64,000 nt of DNA from Phycisphaeraceae bacterium (GTDB lineage: Bacteria > Planctomycetota > Phycisphaerae > Phycisphaerales > Phycisphaeraceae): positions 41,161 to 105,160 of the forward strand of contig JADZCD010000018.1 in assembly GCA_020851735.1 (NCBI GenBank). Reading direction: 5' to 3'. Below the pieces are notes generated by a model that saw only the letters and a list, made by a program, of their open reading frames with translations, was not told the DNA's origin and did not search any database. Below are positions 32,629 through 41,047 of the stretch, piece after piece. The position numbers and the translations under genes were made by a program. The number at the start of each line of letters is the position of its first letter. Position 1 is the first letter of the stretch.

Positions 32629-33831
32629 ATGTGGATTGAACCGGATTTAGGCGATTGGTCGAAAGTAAATGACAAGATGAGAAACGGACAGATTGTCATG
32701 TTGGCGGTGGTGGGGTTGTTGTCGCTGGGCGTGCTGATGGTGCACTCGGCGGGGATGTCGGTCGAGGGCGGGGCGGCGGTCAGCCAGATGTTGACCAGCC
32801 GACATTTCCTTCACGCCTTGACAGCGGTACTGGCCATGTTGATCGCCAGCAGGTTGGACGCGCAAAAACTGTTGATGCGCCGGGGTTGGACCAATCCCCT
32901 GCCATGGGCGATGTTGATCGCCATGGGCATGGTGGTGGCGGCGATGATCCCTGGCGTGGGTTTGACGATCAACGGAGCGCGGCGGTGGCTGTCCTTAGGC
33001 CCGCGCAGCTGGGGCTTGACGTTTCAGCCCAGCGAGATGGTCAAATGGCTGATGGTGGCGGCGATCGCCGCTTGGTGCGCCCGGCGGCAGGGGATGATGC
33101 ACCGCTTTGTGCAGGGGATTTTGCCGCCGCTGATTCTGGTGGGGTTTGCCTGCGGCGTGATCGTGATTGAAGACTTAGGGACAGCCATGCTGATCGGCGT
33201 GGTGTCGGTGGGGCTGTTGGCGGCCGGGGGCGGAAGAGTGTGGCAGCTTGGGACGTTAAGCCCGGTGGCGGCTGGTGCGGTGCTGGCGGCGATCATGCAC
33301 AGTCCGTATCGCTTGCGGCGGTTGACCAGCTTCATGCATCCGTGGGAGGACCCGCAGGGGGCGGGGTATCAGGCTCTGCAATCACTGGCAGCCATCGCTC
33401 AGGGCGGAATTTTAGGGCGCGGGCTGGGCAACGGCATTCAAAAATACGGGTATCTGCCGGCGGATACTTCGGACTTTCTATACGCGATTATCTGCGAAGA
33501 ACTTGGCTTGCCGGGGGCAGCCCTGGTGGTGGTGGCGTTTTTGATGATTTTGTGGGCGGGATTGGCCATTGTGCGCAATCGCAATGACGTGGTGGGACGA
33601 CTCTTGGGCTTGGGCATTCTGCTGACGGTGGGTCTGCAGGCGATGGTGAATCTGGGGGTGGTGACGGTGGTGCTGCCGACCAAGGGCATCGCGCTGCCGC
33701 TTTTAAGTGCCGGCGGCACGGGGTGGATCATGACGGCGGCGGCGATGGGGGTGCTGGTGTCGCTGGATCGGCCGACGGAGGAAGGGCAGATGCTGGAGAT
33801 TCATCCAGCCGTGGGCGTAGCGCCGGCATAA
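32629..33831 (+). CDS. ftsW: Lipid II polymerase, FtsW/RodA (SEDS) family
   Basis: SEDS proteins polymerise peptidoglycan from lipid II, with FtsW acting at the septum and RodA in elongation. The 400-residue product has about ten helices and the family motif GARRWLSLGPRSWGLTFQPSEMVK near 110-135. It then has GYQALQSLAAIAQGG, GLGNGIQKYGYLPADTSDFLYAIICEELG near 270-295, and LLSAGGTGWI near the C-terminus. I choose FtsW over RodA because murG follows on the same strand, as in division and cell wall clusters, but this is inference and the protein is close to both. The ATG has GGGGATAGG just upstream. About 240 bases, mostly repeats, separate it from murG. Confidence 0.88.
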   Translation: MWIEPDLGDWSKVNDKMRNGQIVMLAVVGLLSLGVLMVHSAGMSVEGGAAVSQMLTSRHFLHALTAVLAMLIASRLDAQKLLMRRGWTNPLPWAMLIAMGMVVAAMIPGVGLTINGARRWLSLGPRSWGLTFQPSEMVKWLMVAAIAAWCARRQGMMHRFVQGILPPLILVGFACGVIVIEDLGTAMLIGVVSVGLLAAGGGRVWQLGTLSPVAAGAVLAAIMHSPYRLRRLTSFMHPWEDPQGAGYQALQSLAAIAQGGILGRGLGNGIQKYGYLPADTSDFLYAIICEELGLPGAALVVVAFLMILWAGLAIVRNRNDVVGRLLGLGILLTVGLQAMVNLGVVTVVLPTKGIALPLLSAGGTGWIMTAAAMGVLVSLDRPTEEGQMLEIHPAVGVAPA

Positions 33832-33908
33832 GTGAGCGGGATGGATGCAGCCGGAAAACATGGCGGCGGATGACCGCGGATAAGAATCGCGGCAGATCAG
33901 TCCTCTAT

Positions 33909-34050
33909 TCACCACAGAGAGCACGGAGAGCACTGAGAACAAACAGCGATTTACACGGAATATGTTTGTACACACAATCTCCGTGGCCTCAGTGTTCTCA
34001 GTGGTAAATTCATTCTCCTCTCGGCGACCTTTGCGTTCTTGGCGGTGAAT
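33909..34050. repeat. ACCACAGAG-type inverted repeat pair between ftsW and murG
   Basis: ACCACAGAGAGCACGGAGAG at 33911 faces CTCCGTGGCCTCAGTGTTCTCAGTGGT at about 33978-34006, a long imperfect inverted repeat. A further related stretch, GCGACCTTTGCGTTCTTGGCGGTGAA, follows to 34050. It resembles the CACAGAG intergenic repeats known from many GC-rich bacteria and interrupts the ftsW-murG pair. Confidence 0.6.
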
Positions 34051-34074
34051 GAGGGTTTTTCCGGGGGCGGGGAA

Positions 34075-35205
34075 ATGGAAAGGTTTATGACAGGTCACAG
34101 GGACGACAGGCCGAGCGTGATTCTGGCGGGCGGCGGGTCCGGCGGGCACATTTTTCCGAATCTGGCGGTGGTGGAGCGGCTGGGTGAGATGGGCCTGGAG
34201 GTTCGGGCGCAGCTGGCGGTTTCGCAGCGTGAGATTGACAGCCAGATTGTGCGGAACGCGGGCCTGGAATATGTGCCGCTGCCGGTGCGTCCGCTGACGC
34301 GCAAGCCCTGGGAATGGGCGGGGTGGCTGAGCGCCTGGCGGAAAAGCGTGCGGGAAATGCGCCTCTTGATCACCCGCTATCAGGTGAAGGCGGTGGTGGC
34401 CACGGGAGGATTTGTCAGCGGGCCGGCGATCTGGGCGGCGCTGAAGGAAGGCGTGCCGCGGGCGCTGGTGAATCTGGACGCGGTGCCGGGGAAAGCCAAC
34501 TGTTATTTGGCGGGCAAGGCGAGCAAAATTTTCAGCGCTTACGCCGTGGCGGATTGGCCGGGGGCGGTGAAGATCGACGTGCCGTTGCGCCGCGCGGCGA
34601 TCGGCCCGGCCGACAGTCGGCAGGCCAAGTATGAGCTGGGGTTGGACCCGCAGCGCCCGCTCTTGTGGGTGTGCGGGGGCAGTCAGGGAGCGGGGACGAT
34701 CAACAAGATGATGGCGACGCTGATGAGCCGGGTGGAAACGGCCGGTGATTTAAAGGGTTGGCAGGTGTTGCACGCCTGCGGGCAGGAGGATCAGGGGATG
34801 CTCGAGGAGGCGTACAACCAGGCGGGCGTGCCGGCCCGGGTGATGTCGTTTTGCGCGCGGATGGATCTGGCGTGGTCGGCCGCGGATCTGGCGATCAGCC
34901 GGGCGGGGGCCAACAGCGTGGCTGAGGCGTGGGCCAACGCGACGCCGACGATCTTTTTGCCGTATCCGTTCCACCGCGACGAACATCAGCGTTTCAACGC
35001 CCAGCCGCTGGTGGATTCAGGTGGGGCGATGATGTATCGGGACTTGGTCGACCCGGTGGGCAACGCCGCGCAGATGGCTGGGCCGCTTAAGTCGCTCTTA
35101 AGCAACGGGCGCTGGCGGGTGACGATGGCCCAGAAACTGCGGGAGAATCCGCCCGTGGACGGGGCGCTGGTGGTGGCCCAGTGGCTGGCGGAGACGATGG
35201 GGTAG
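34075..35205 (+). CDS. murG: UDP-GlcNAc:undecaprenyl-PP-MurNAc-pentapeptide GlcNAc transferase
   Basis: MurG adds GlcNAc to lipid I to make lipid II on the inner face of the membrane. The 376-residue protein has both GT-B half motifs: G-G-G-S-G-G-H-I-F-P near residues 20-29, the acceptor region ATGGFVSGPAIWAA, and C-G-G-S-Q-G-A-G-T-I-N in the second domain. The donor region has ISRAGANSVAEAWANATPTIFLPYP, with the R-A-G and downstream P-Y-P typical of MurG. A frame runs up to a repeat at 34039, but the ATG after the G-rich stretch gives a normal N-terminus; an alternative ATG lies at 34087. It supplies the substrate for the FtsW-family polymerase encoded upstream. Confidence 0.93.
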   Translation: MERFMTGHRDDRPSVILAGGGSGGHIFPNLAVVERLGEMGLEVRAQLAVSQREIDSQIVRNAGLEYVPLPVRPLTRKPWEWAGWLSAWRKSVREMRLLITRYQVKAVVATGGFVSGPAIWAALKEGVPRALVNLDAVPGKANCYLAGKASKIFSAYAVADWPGAVKIDVPLRRAAIGPADSRQAKYELGLDPQRPLLWVCGGSQGAGTINKMMATLMSRVETAGDLKGWQVLHACGQEDQGMLEEAYNQAGVPARVMSFCARMDLAWSAADLAISRAGANSVAEAWANATPTIFLPYPFHRDEHQRFNAQPLVDSGGAMMYRDLVDPVGNAAQMAGPLKSLLSNGRWRVTMAQKLRENPPVDGALVVAQWLAETMG

Positions 35206-35344
35206 AGGCGTTTGATCTGACTGGCCATGACAACTTGTTTTGACGCTGGGCCATGGGTGCGCATGGCAACTGTGGAAGTTATGCGATGCGCAATCATCGG
35301 GATAGGACGAATGGCTGGATTATTGATGTCGCAACGGGACGATG

Positions 35345-36388
35345 TCAGTGGACCACCAGGAGCGCTCCTAAGCCGGACAGAATGACCACGGCCGCGCTGA
35401 CCAAAGGAGCATGCGTGCTGATCCAGGCAAAACGTTCGGACTTGCCGATACGGCCAAGACTAAGAACGATCAATACGCCCACCCCGACCAGCGTCAGGGC
35501 CAGCCCGACGCTGAAACCCAAAACCATCAACAATCCCCATCCGGTCTTACCGATGCTCAGGGCCAGCAACATGACGGTGATCGACGCGGGACAGGGAATC
35601 ATGCCGCCGGCGGCGCCGAAGGCCATGATTTGGCCGGCGCTGGGACGCAGGCCCTGGCGCACGTAATCCGGCATCGTCGCGGCATGAGCGCGGAGGTGTG
35701 CTTGTTCGTCCAGGTCAACATGATCATGCCCGTGATCGTGGTGATGTTCAGGTTCATGCATGGCAAAACCAATGGCCTCCCGTTGGCCGCCTTTGGCCAA
35801 TTCCAGATGAGCGGCAAACTCATGCGGTTCGGCTGGCGCCGCCGTGCTGGTGAAAACTCCCGGCTGTTGGGAATTTTCCGCCAGGACGAGTGTTTCATCC
35901 GGGCCGTTATCGCGGCTGATTCGGATGGTCGCGGACAGTCCCGGCACGGGGGAGGCCAGCATGCATTGCAGGCGTTCACCGTCAGGGGTGTCGATGATCG
36001 CCAGGTTTCCCGCGGCCCATCGGCCTTGGAACGGCACGGGTTCGGGGGCATGGGGGTGGGCGGGGGCGTGGCGCGGCCAACGTCGCCAGAGCATCCAGCT
36101 TCCCAGGAGGATGACGAGCAAGCCGCTGCCGATTTGCAGCCAACGGCCGGCCTGATCAGCGAAAGCTTCCTGACCGATCCATAGCGCCAAAGCCGCGATG
36201 GCGATGACGACGATGCTGTGCGTGGCGGCGACGGACAGACCCAGGAGGACAGCGTCGCGTTTGGTGCCCTTGATGCCGATCAGATAGGCGGCGGTGAGCG
36301 TTTTGGCGTGGCCGGGTTCAAGAGCGTGCAGCGATCCGAGCGCCAAAGCGGAGGGTAAGTACAGCAGCGAGAGGGAGGGATCCATCAT
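35345..36388 (-). CDS. rcnA: Nickel/cobalt efflux permease, NicO/RcnA family
   Basis: The 347-residue product has about seven membrane helices and the NicO/RcnA family motif L-G-S-L-H-A-L-E-P-G-H-A-K-T near residues 17-30, where His and Glu bind metal. The second motif F-G-A-A-G-G-M-I-P-C-P-A follows near 250-262. Between helices there is a long cytosolic or periplasmic loop with a His/Asp-rich segment, HHHDHGHDHVDLDEQAH, near 215-235, as in RcnA. A negatively charged, GC-rich central region of about 80 residues is unusual in length. It lies 27 bases downstream of an RcnR-type repressor and is preceded by its operator, so it should be induced by excess Ni or Co. Confidence 0.88.
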   Translation of the reverse strand: MMDPSLSLLYLPSALALGSLHALEPGHAKTLTAAYLIGIKGTKRDAVLLGLSVAATHSIVVIAIAALALWIGQEAFADQAGRWLQIGSGLLVILLGSWMLWRRWPRHAPAHPHAPEPVPFQGRWAAGNLAIIDTPDGERLQCMLASPVPGLSATIRISRDNGPDETLVLAENSQQPGVFTSTAAPAEPHEFAAHLELAKGGQREAIGFAMHEPEHHHDHGHDHVDLDEQAHLRAHAATMPDYVRQGLRPSAGQIMAFGAAGGMIPCPASITVMLLALSIGKTGWGLLMVLGFSVGLALTLVGVGVLIVLSLGRIGKSERFAWISTHAPLVSAAVVILSGLGALLVVH

Positions 36389-36415
36389 GATTCATGTTTC
36401 CACGTGGAGGAGCGA

Positions 36416-36694
36416 CTATTTCAAATAGGCCTTGACGACGTCCACGAGTTCCTGGGCCGCTTGGACGCGTTCGGGGGGATTCGACGCGTGGGGGTCGAGC
36501 ACGTGTTCGCGGATGTGGCCTTCGATGATCTGGGCCATCAGGCCGTTGATGGCTCCCCGGCATGCCGCCACGGTTTGCAGGATGAAGGTGCAGTCGCGTT
36601 CCTGCACAAGGGCTTTTTCGACGGCTTCCACTTGTCCGCGGATGCGACGGATGCGATGAAGCATCTTTTTCTTTTCATGGATGGTGTGAGCCAT
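36416..36694 (-). CDS. rcnR: Nickel/cobalt-responsive repressor, CsoR/RcnR family
   Basis: The 92-residue all-helical protein belongs to the DUF156 family that includes CsoR, FrmR and RcnR. The first 20 residues, M-A-H-T-I-H-E-K-K-K, resemble RcnR closely. It has all four residues known to bind Ni(II)/Co(II) in Escherichia coli RcnR: His3, Cys35, His60 and His64. CsoR (Cu) and FrmR (formaldehyde) differ at these sites, so the metal sensor reading is well supported. It sits immediately before the RcnA-like gene, and a near-perfect palindrome lies 22 bases upstream of its start, as expected for autoregulation. The start codon has GGAG about 10 bases upstream. Confidence 0.92.
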   Translation of the reverse strand: MAHTIHEKKKMLHRIRRIRGQVEAVEKALVQERDCTFILQTVAACRGAINGLMAQIIEGHIREHVLDPHASNPPERVQAAQELVDVVKAYLK

Positions 36695-36716
36695 AGGTGC
36701 TGCTCCGATTCAGCGT

Positions 36717-36744
36717 CATATACTATACCTGGGTATTGTATATG
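36717..36744. promoter_or_regulatory. Predicted RcnR operator upstream of rcnR-rcnA
   Basis: The site is a 28-base palindrome with arms CATATACTATACC and GGTATTGTATATG around TG; 12 of 13 arm positions pair. It lies 22 bases before the rcnR start. CsoR/RcnR-family proteins bind such AT-rich palindromes with GC-rich centres. This operator would mask the promoter of rcnRA until metal is present. Confidence 0.75.
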
Positions 36745-36832
36745 CCGCGGCCCACGCCGTCCAGGAACATCGGCCGGTTGCCAACAGGAGGGGTGGATTT
36801 ACTGATACGCCAACGTCAGGCAATCGTCGCAA

Positions 36833-36861
36833 TTGTGGGGCCATGGGGGAGGATTTATACT
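36833..36861 (+). promoter_or_regulatory. Sigma70-type promoter for ispA
   Basis: TTGTGG (36833-36838) and TATACT (36856-36861) are 17 bases apart, a good match in spacing and in the -10 hexamer. The predicted start of transcription is about 50 bases before the ispA ATG. It would drive ispA and possibly dxs. Confidence 0.5.
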
Positions 36862-36918
36862 CATGGGCTGTACTTAGACGGATGGAAAGCGGACAAGTAA
36901 CGGAAGAGACCAGCCCTG

Positions 36919-37854
36919 ATGACGACCAAACAGTCCAAGATGGGAAAAGAGAAGGATGCCGAGGGGTTGGCGGATCCTGTGAATGCGGTTGAGAAGTATG
37001 TGGACGATTTTCTGGCCCGTCGCCCTTTGCCGGGGAACTTGCGCGAGGCGGTGCGCTATGCGATGTTCGGCGGGGGCAAGAGAATTCGTCCGACGCTGGT
37101 GATTCGGTGTTGCCAGGCGGTGGGGGGGAGCATGGCGGACGCTTTGGCGGCTGGGGGGGCGCTGGAATTGGTGCACTGTTTTAGTTTGGTGCATGACGAC
37201 TTGCCCGCCATGGATGACGACGATTTAAGACGCGGCCGGCCGACGCTGCACAAGCACGCCAATGAGGCGATGGCGATTCTGGCCGGCGACGCGATGAGCG
37301 GGCTGGCGTTTGAGCTGATCGCCCAACGCGTGACGGACGGCAAGCTGGCGGCGGGGCTGTTGCGGGAGCTGGCGATCGGCACCAACGACATGATCGCCGG
37401 TCAGGTCTGGGACACGCTGCCGGACTTCGCGGCCGATGTGCCGGCCCTTAAGAGGTTGCAGACGATTCATAAAAATAAGACTGGGGCGCTGATTCGTTGT
37501 GCTTGCCGGATGGGCGGGATGTGCGGGGGGGTGAGCGAGGGGCAGTTGGAGGCGCTCACGCGATTTGGCGACGCCATCGGGCTGATGTTCCAGGTTGTGG
37601 ATGACATTCTGGACGTGACGCAAACCACCGAACAGCTGGGAAAATCGGCAGGCAAGGACGAAAAACAGGGCAAACTGACGTACCCAGCCGTGATGGGATT
37701 GGATGCAAGCCGGGCTGAGGTGGCGAGGTTGGGGGCGGAGGCCAAGGGAGCATTGGCGGAACTGAGTAAAAACGGCCGATCTGGTGCAGAGACGCAAGTC
37801 GGCCTGACGGCGTTGGAAGAGCTTGGCGAGTATTTGATGGTGAGAATGAAGTAG
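36919..37854 (+). CDS. ispA: Polyprenyl (farnesyl-type) diphosphate synthase
   Basis: This 311-residue class I prenyltransferase condenses isopentenyl diphosphate with allylic diphosphates to make farnesyl or geranylgeranyl diphosphate, the precursor of undecaprenyl and quinone chains. It has GGGKRIRP near residues 52-59, the first Asp-rich motif D-D-L-P-A-M-D-D-D-D-L-R-R-G near 93-106, and the second, D-D-I-L-D, near 230. Residues before the first motif (L-V-H-C-F-S-L-V-H) suggest a short-chain product, but length cannot be fixed from this. dxs lies downstream on the same strand, as in many isoprenoid clusters. The ATG chosen fits the start of the coding pattern; a second in-frame Met seven codons later is possible. 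Confidence 0.92.
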   Translation: MTTKQSKMGKEKDAEGLADPVNAVEKYVDDFLARRPLPGNLREAVRYAMFGGGKRIRPTLVIRCCQAVGGSMADALAAGGALELVHCFSLVHDDLPAMDDDDLRRGRPTLHKHANEAMAILAGDAMSGLAFELIAQRVTDGKLAAGLLRELAIGTNDMIAGQVWDTLPDFAADVPALKRLQTIHKNKTGALIRCACRMGGMCGGVSEGQLEALTRFGDAIGLMFQVVDDILDVTQTTEQLGKSAGKDEKQGKLTYPAVMGLDASRAEVARLGAEAKGALAELSKNGRSGAETQVGLTALEELGEYLMVRMK

Positions 37855-37970
37855 GAATGCCAGGGGCAGGGTAGATAGGGGTCTTCCGGGTGATTTTTGG
37901 GGTGGCGTAGGGGATGGGAAGACATGGATGGGGTTTTGTAGATAAAATGTGAACGCGGTGTTTACGTTGC

Positions 37971-38070
37971 CCCCCCGCTCCCGGAAGCCAACCGGAAGGC
38001 CCCCCGGAAGCCCCCCCGGAAGTTTTGGGCCCCGGAAGCCGGTGGCGAAGCCGGAACCCCAGGCCCGCGG
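37971..38070. repeat. GGAAG/CCCCC microrepeat between ispA and dxs
   Basis: Six or more CCCCCGGAAGCC-type units occupy about 100 bases of the 298-base gap between ispA and dxs. I see no coding frame and no terminator in the rest of the gap. Confidence 0.65.
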
Positions 38071-38152
38071 AATCTGTGGGGGGGCAAAACCAACGGGTGG
38101 GATGGGCAGTAAGTAAGGCAGAAGTCCAAGCCAGGGAATAAAAGGCAGGCGC

Positions 38153-40108
38153 ATGGCAAAGACACTTTTGGAAACGATCAGCAGGCCCTCGGATCTTAAG
38201 AAGTTAGCCATAGAGCAGTTGCCGCAGTTGGCCGAAGAACTGCGGCAGGCGATCTGCGATCAGGTCTCCAGGTCCGGCGGCCACCTGGCTCCGAATCTGG
38301 GCGTCGTTGAGCTGACCATTGCGCTGCACTATGTGTTCGATTTCGGGTACGACCGGCTGCTGTTTGACGTGGGGCACCAGTGTTACCCGCACAAACTGTT
38401 GACCGGGCGACTGCCGTTACTAAGCAAGCTGCGGACCCGCCAGGGCATGGCTGGGTTCCCTGAGCCGAAGGAAAGCGCCTACGACTTGTTCAGCGTCGGG
38501 CACGCGGGGACAGCCATCTCCACAGCGGTGGGCATGGCCCGCGGCGATCAGGTGCTGGGCGAAAAGGATCGGCGGGTGGTGGCGCTGGTAGGCGACGCCT
38601 CGATTGTTAACGGCGTGGCATTGGAGGGTTTGAATAACGCCGGCACGCTTAAGAGGCAGTTCTTAGCGGTCTTAAACGACAACGGGATGTCGATCGCCAA
38701 GCCCCAGGGGGCGGTGGCGCAATATTTTGATCGCGTGCGCGTGAGCCCGACCTTTGAGGACATTAAGAAGCGGGCCCACGAGGTGATCAAGCGCATTCCG
38801 GGCGGGTCGTTCCTGGAGGACTTGTATCACCGCAGCGGCGAGATGCTGCGGGCGGCGATCGCCACCGATCACATGTTCGAGCATTTCGGGCTGGTGTGCG
38901 TCGGGCCCATCGACGGGCACGACATTCCGACGCTGATCGACATGCTCAACGAGGTTAAGGACATTGACCGTCCGATTCTGCTGCACGTCAAGACCATCAA
39001 GGGCAAAGGTTTTGACTTCTCCGCTGGCGACCCGACCACGTTCCACTCACCCAAGCCGTTCACCGTTGAAGGCTGCAGGGTGGAATTGAAAAAGAGCGGG
39101 CGCAGCTTCACCTCAGCCTATGCCGACGCGATGATCGAATTAATGGAGAAGGATCCGAAGGTTTTTGCGGTGACGGCGGCGATGCCTGACGGCACGGGCT
39201 TGAACAAGGTGATGGGCAAGTTCCCCGAGCGCACGCTGGACACGGGCATTTGCGAGTCGCACGCGATGGACATGTGCGCGGGCATGGCCAAGACGGGTTT
39301 AAAGCCGTTCTTCGCCCTGTATTCGACGTTCGCGCAGCGGGCCATGGACCAGGTGTTCCAGGAAGTGGCGCTGCAGGGCCTGGCCGTGCGGGTGTGCATG
39401 GACCGTGCGGGCTTGGTCGGCGGCGACGGCGCGGTGCACCACGGGTTCATGGACGTGGCGATGTTCCGGGTTTTCCCCGGCGCGGTGATCCTGGCCGCCA
39501 GCGACGAGCAGAACTTAAAGGCTGGGCTGGAGTTCATGCGCCAGTATGAGCGCGGGCCGTCCTTCATCCGTTATCCGCGCGACAGCGTGGCGGAAGTTCC
39601 GTTGCAGGATTCCCCGCCGGCCTTTGAAATGGGCAAGGCGAATCTGGTTAAGCCCGCCAAGGGGCGCAAGCCGGACCTGGCGATCCTGGCCTATGGCACG
39701 CAGGTGTATCAGGCGGCCAAGGCGATCGAGACGCTCGAGGCTGAGGGGCACGACGTCGCCCTTTACGACGCTCGTTTTGCCAAGCCGGTGGACATTGAGC
39801 TGCTGGCCGAGTTGATTGAATCGGGCGTGCGGATTTTGACCGTCGAGGACCACGGCGTCACCGGCGGGTTCGGCAGCTGCGTATTGGAGGCCTGCCACGA
39901 TCACCGGTTGCCCACGGAGGGAGTCTATCGCCTGGGCATTCCCGAGCGGTGGATATATCAGGACAGCCGTGTCAACCAGTTAGCGGAGACAGGTCTGGAT
40001 GCGGCTGGCATCGCCAAGAAAGTGCGCGAAATCCTCGACGATGCGGGGGCGCTGGTCGGCGAGCCACGGGTCGAAGTGGGCGTAAAATCCACGCAGGCAA
40101 AGCGGTAA
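38153..40108 (+). CDS. dxs: 1-deoxy-D-xylulose-5-phosphate synthase
   Basis: Dxs condenses pyruvate and glyceraldehyde 3-phosphate using thiamine diphosphate, the first step of the methylerythritol phosphate pathway. The 651-residue protein is of normal length and has SGGHLAPNLGVVELTIALHYVF, VGHQCYPHKLLTGR, and the thiamine/Mg motif in G-D-A-S-I-V-N-G-V-A-L-E-G-L-N-N. The second half has CESHAMDMCAGMAKTG, with the catalytic Glu, then YSTFAQRAMDQVFQEVA and the transketolase C-terminal domain. The thiamine motif reads GDAS rather than the usual GDG; this is a conservative change. The ATG sits at the end of a repeat-rich leader. It works with the ispA product to make isoprenoid precursors. Confidence 0.95.
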   Translation: MAKTLLETISRPSDLKKLAIEQLPQLAEELRQAICDQVSRSGGHLAPNLGVVELTIALHYVFDFGYDRLLFDVGHQCYPHKLLTGRLPLLSKLRTRQGMAGFPEPKESAYDLFSVGHAGTAISTAVGMARGDQVLGEKDRRVVALVGDASIVNGVALEGLNNAGTLKRQFLAVLNDNGMSIAKPQGAVAQYFDRVRVSPTFEDIKKRAHEVIKRIPGGSFLEDLYHRSGEMLRAAIATDHMFEHFGLVCVGPIDGHDIPTLIDMLNEVKDIDRPILLHVKTIKGKGFDFSAGDPTTFHSPKPFTVEGCRVELKKSGRSFTSAYADAMIELMEKDPKVFAVTAAMPDGTGLNKVMGKFPERTLDTGICESHAMDMCAGMAKTGLKPFFALYSTFAQRAMDQVFQEVALQGLAVRVCMDRAGLVGGDGAVHHGFMDVAMFRVFPGAVILAASDEQNLKAGLEFMRQYERGPSFIRYPRDSVAEVPLQDSPPAFEMGKANLVKPAKGRKPDLAILAYGTQVYQAAKAIETLEAEGHDVALYDARFAKPVDIELLAELIESGVRILTVEDHGVTGGFGSCVLEACHDHRLPTEGVYRLGIPERWIYQDSRVNQLAETGLDAAGIAKKVREILDDAGALVGEPRVEVGVKSTQAKR

Positions 40109-40449
40109 GAAACAGCTAGAAGAGATCGTTAATGAGCTAAGGGCCAAGGCCGTGATCAGCCTGGGCTGCTATTTTGCGCACGCGGGGGATTACTTGCGGG
40201 GCCGAGACTTTTTCGGACGGCGATCGACCTCTTGGAAAGATCATAATTCCTTTTTAAAAAAAGGTTTGTGGCATCGCGGCCGGCCTGCCGGATAGGTATG
40301 GCTGCGGGCTGTCACTATGGGATTGGATGGCGGATATCTCTAAATGCCCAGAGTCATCCAGCCGATGGCGATAGGAGGAGGAAATCTTATCGGGGCTTGG
40401 TGTTTTGCGGGGATGGGAGTTAGGTGTTAAGTGCTTGACAGAGCAAGAC
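40109..40449. other. Gene-free 341-base region between dxs and the acetyltransferase
   Basis: The region contains an AT-rich palindrome CCTTTTTAAAAAAAGG at about 40249-40264 and a purine-rich stretch after it. No convincing terminator or reading frame is seen. TTGACA at 40435-40440 with TATGAT 15 bases on could be a promoter, which would require a later start for the next gene. Confidence 0.4.
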
Positions 40450-41010
40450 ATGGGATATGATTTTAATATCTCGGCTTCGGACCCGGACTGGCATCGCGAA
40501 CACAGCCAATCGTGGTGGGATCCGGCCCGGCGCCTGCTTGGCACTTTACGGGGATTTCAGGCAGGCAAGCAGCGCGGCGGATTCGTGGGTGCGATGGTCC
40601 GCAAATGGAACGTCGTCTGCCATCGCTTCTGGAGCATGGTGACAGGCGCGGAAGTTCCCTTGACCTGCCGGATCGGCGGGGGACTGCTTATGCCGCATCC
40701 TAACGGCGTGGTGATTCACCCCCGGGCGGAGATCGGGCCCAATTGCCTGATCTTCCAGCAGGTGACGATCGGCACGGGCGGGAAAATTCCGGGTGTGCCC
40801 AAGATCGGCGGGCACGTGGACATCGGCGCGGGGGCGAAAGTGCTGGGAGGCGTGAAGATCGGCGACCACGCCAAGATCGGCGCCAACGCGGTAGTGCTCG
40901 ACGACGTACCGGAGGGCGCGACGGCGGTGGGCGTGCCGGCCCGGATGCTGTTGGCTCGCCATGAGACCAGAAAGATCGGGCCCAGCGCCAATGACAAGCA
41001 GGCGGGCTGA
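40450..41010 (+). CDS. cysE: Serine O-acetyltransferase-like protein
   Basis: The 186-residue product is a left-handed beta-helix (hexapeptide) acetyltransferase. It has the SAT signature M-P-H-P-N-G-V-V-I-H-P-R-A-E-I-G, with the catalytic His, followed by GPNCLIFQQVTIGTGG, and further hexapeptide turns GGHVDIGAGAKVLGGVKIGDHAKIGANAVVL with the terminal PEGATAVGVPAR. It would make O-acetylserine for cysteine synthesis. It is shorter than E. coli CysE because the N-terminal helical dimerisation domain is reduced to about 75 residues. The start is uncertain: an in-frame TTG at 40405 also opens the frame. No cysteine synthase gene is near. Confidence 0.8.
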   Translation: MGYDFNISASDPDWHREHSQSWWDPARRLLGTLRGFQAGKQRGGFVGAMVRKWNVVCHRFWSMVTGAEVPLTCRIGGGLLMPHPNGVVIHPRAEIGPNCLIFQQVTIGTGGKIPGVPKIGGHVDIGAGAKVLGGVKIGDHAKIGANAVVLDDVPEGATAVGVPARMLLARHETRKIGPSANDKQAG

Positions 41011-41047
41011 CGGTCTGGTCTGCGCGGGCAGGAAACAGTTAATTCAT

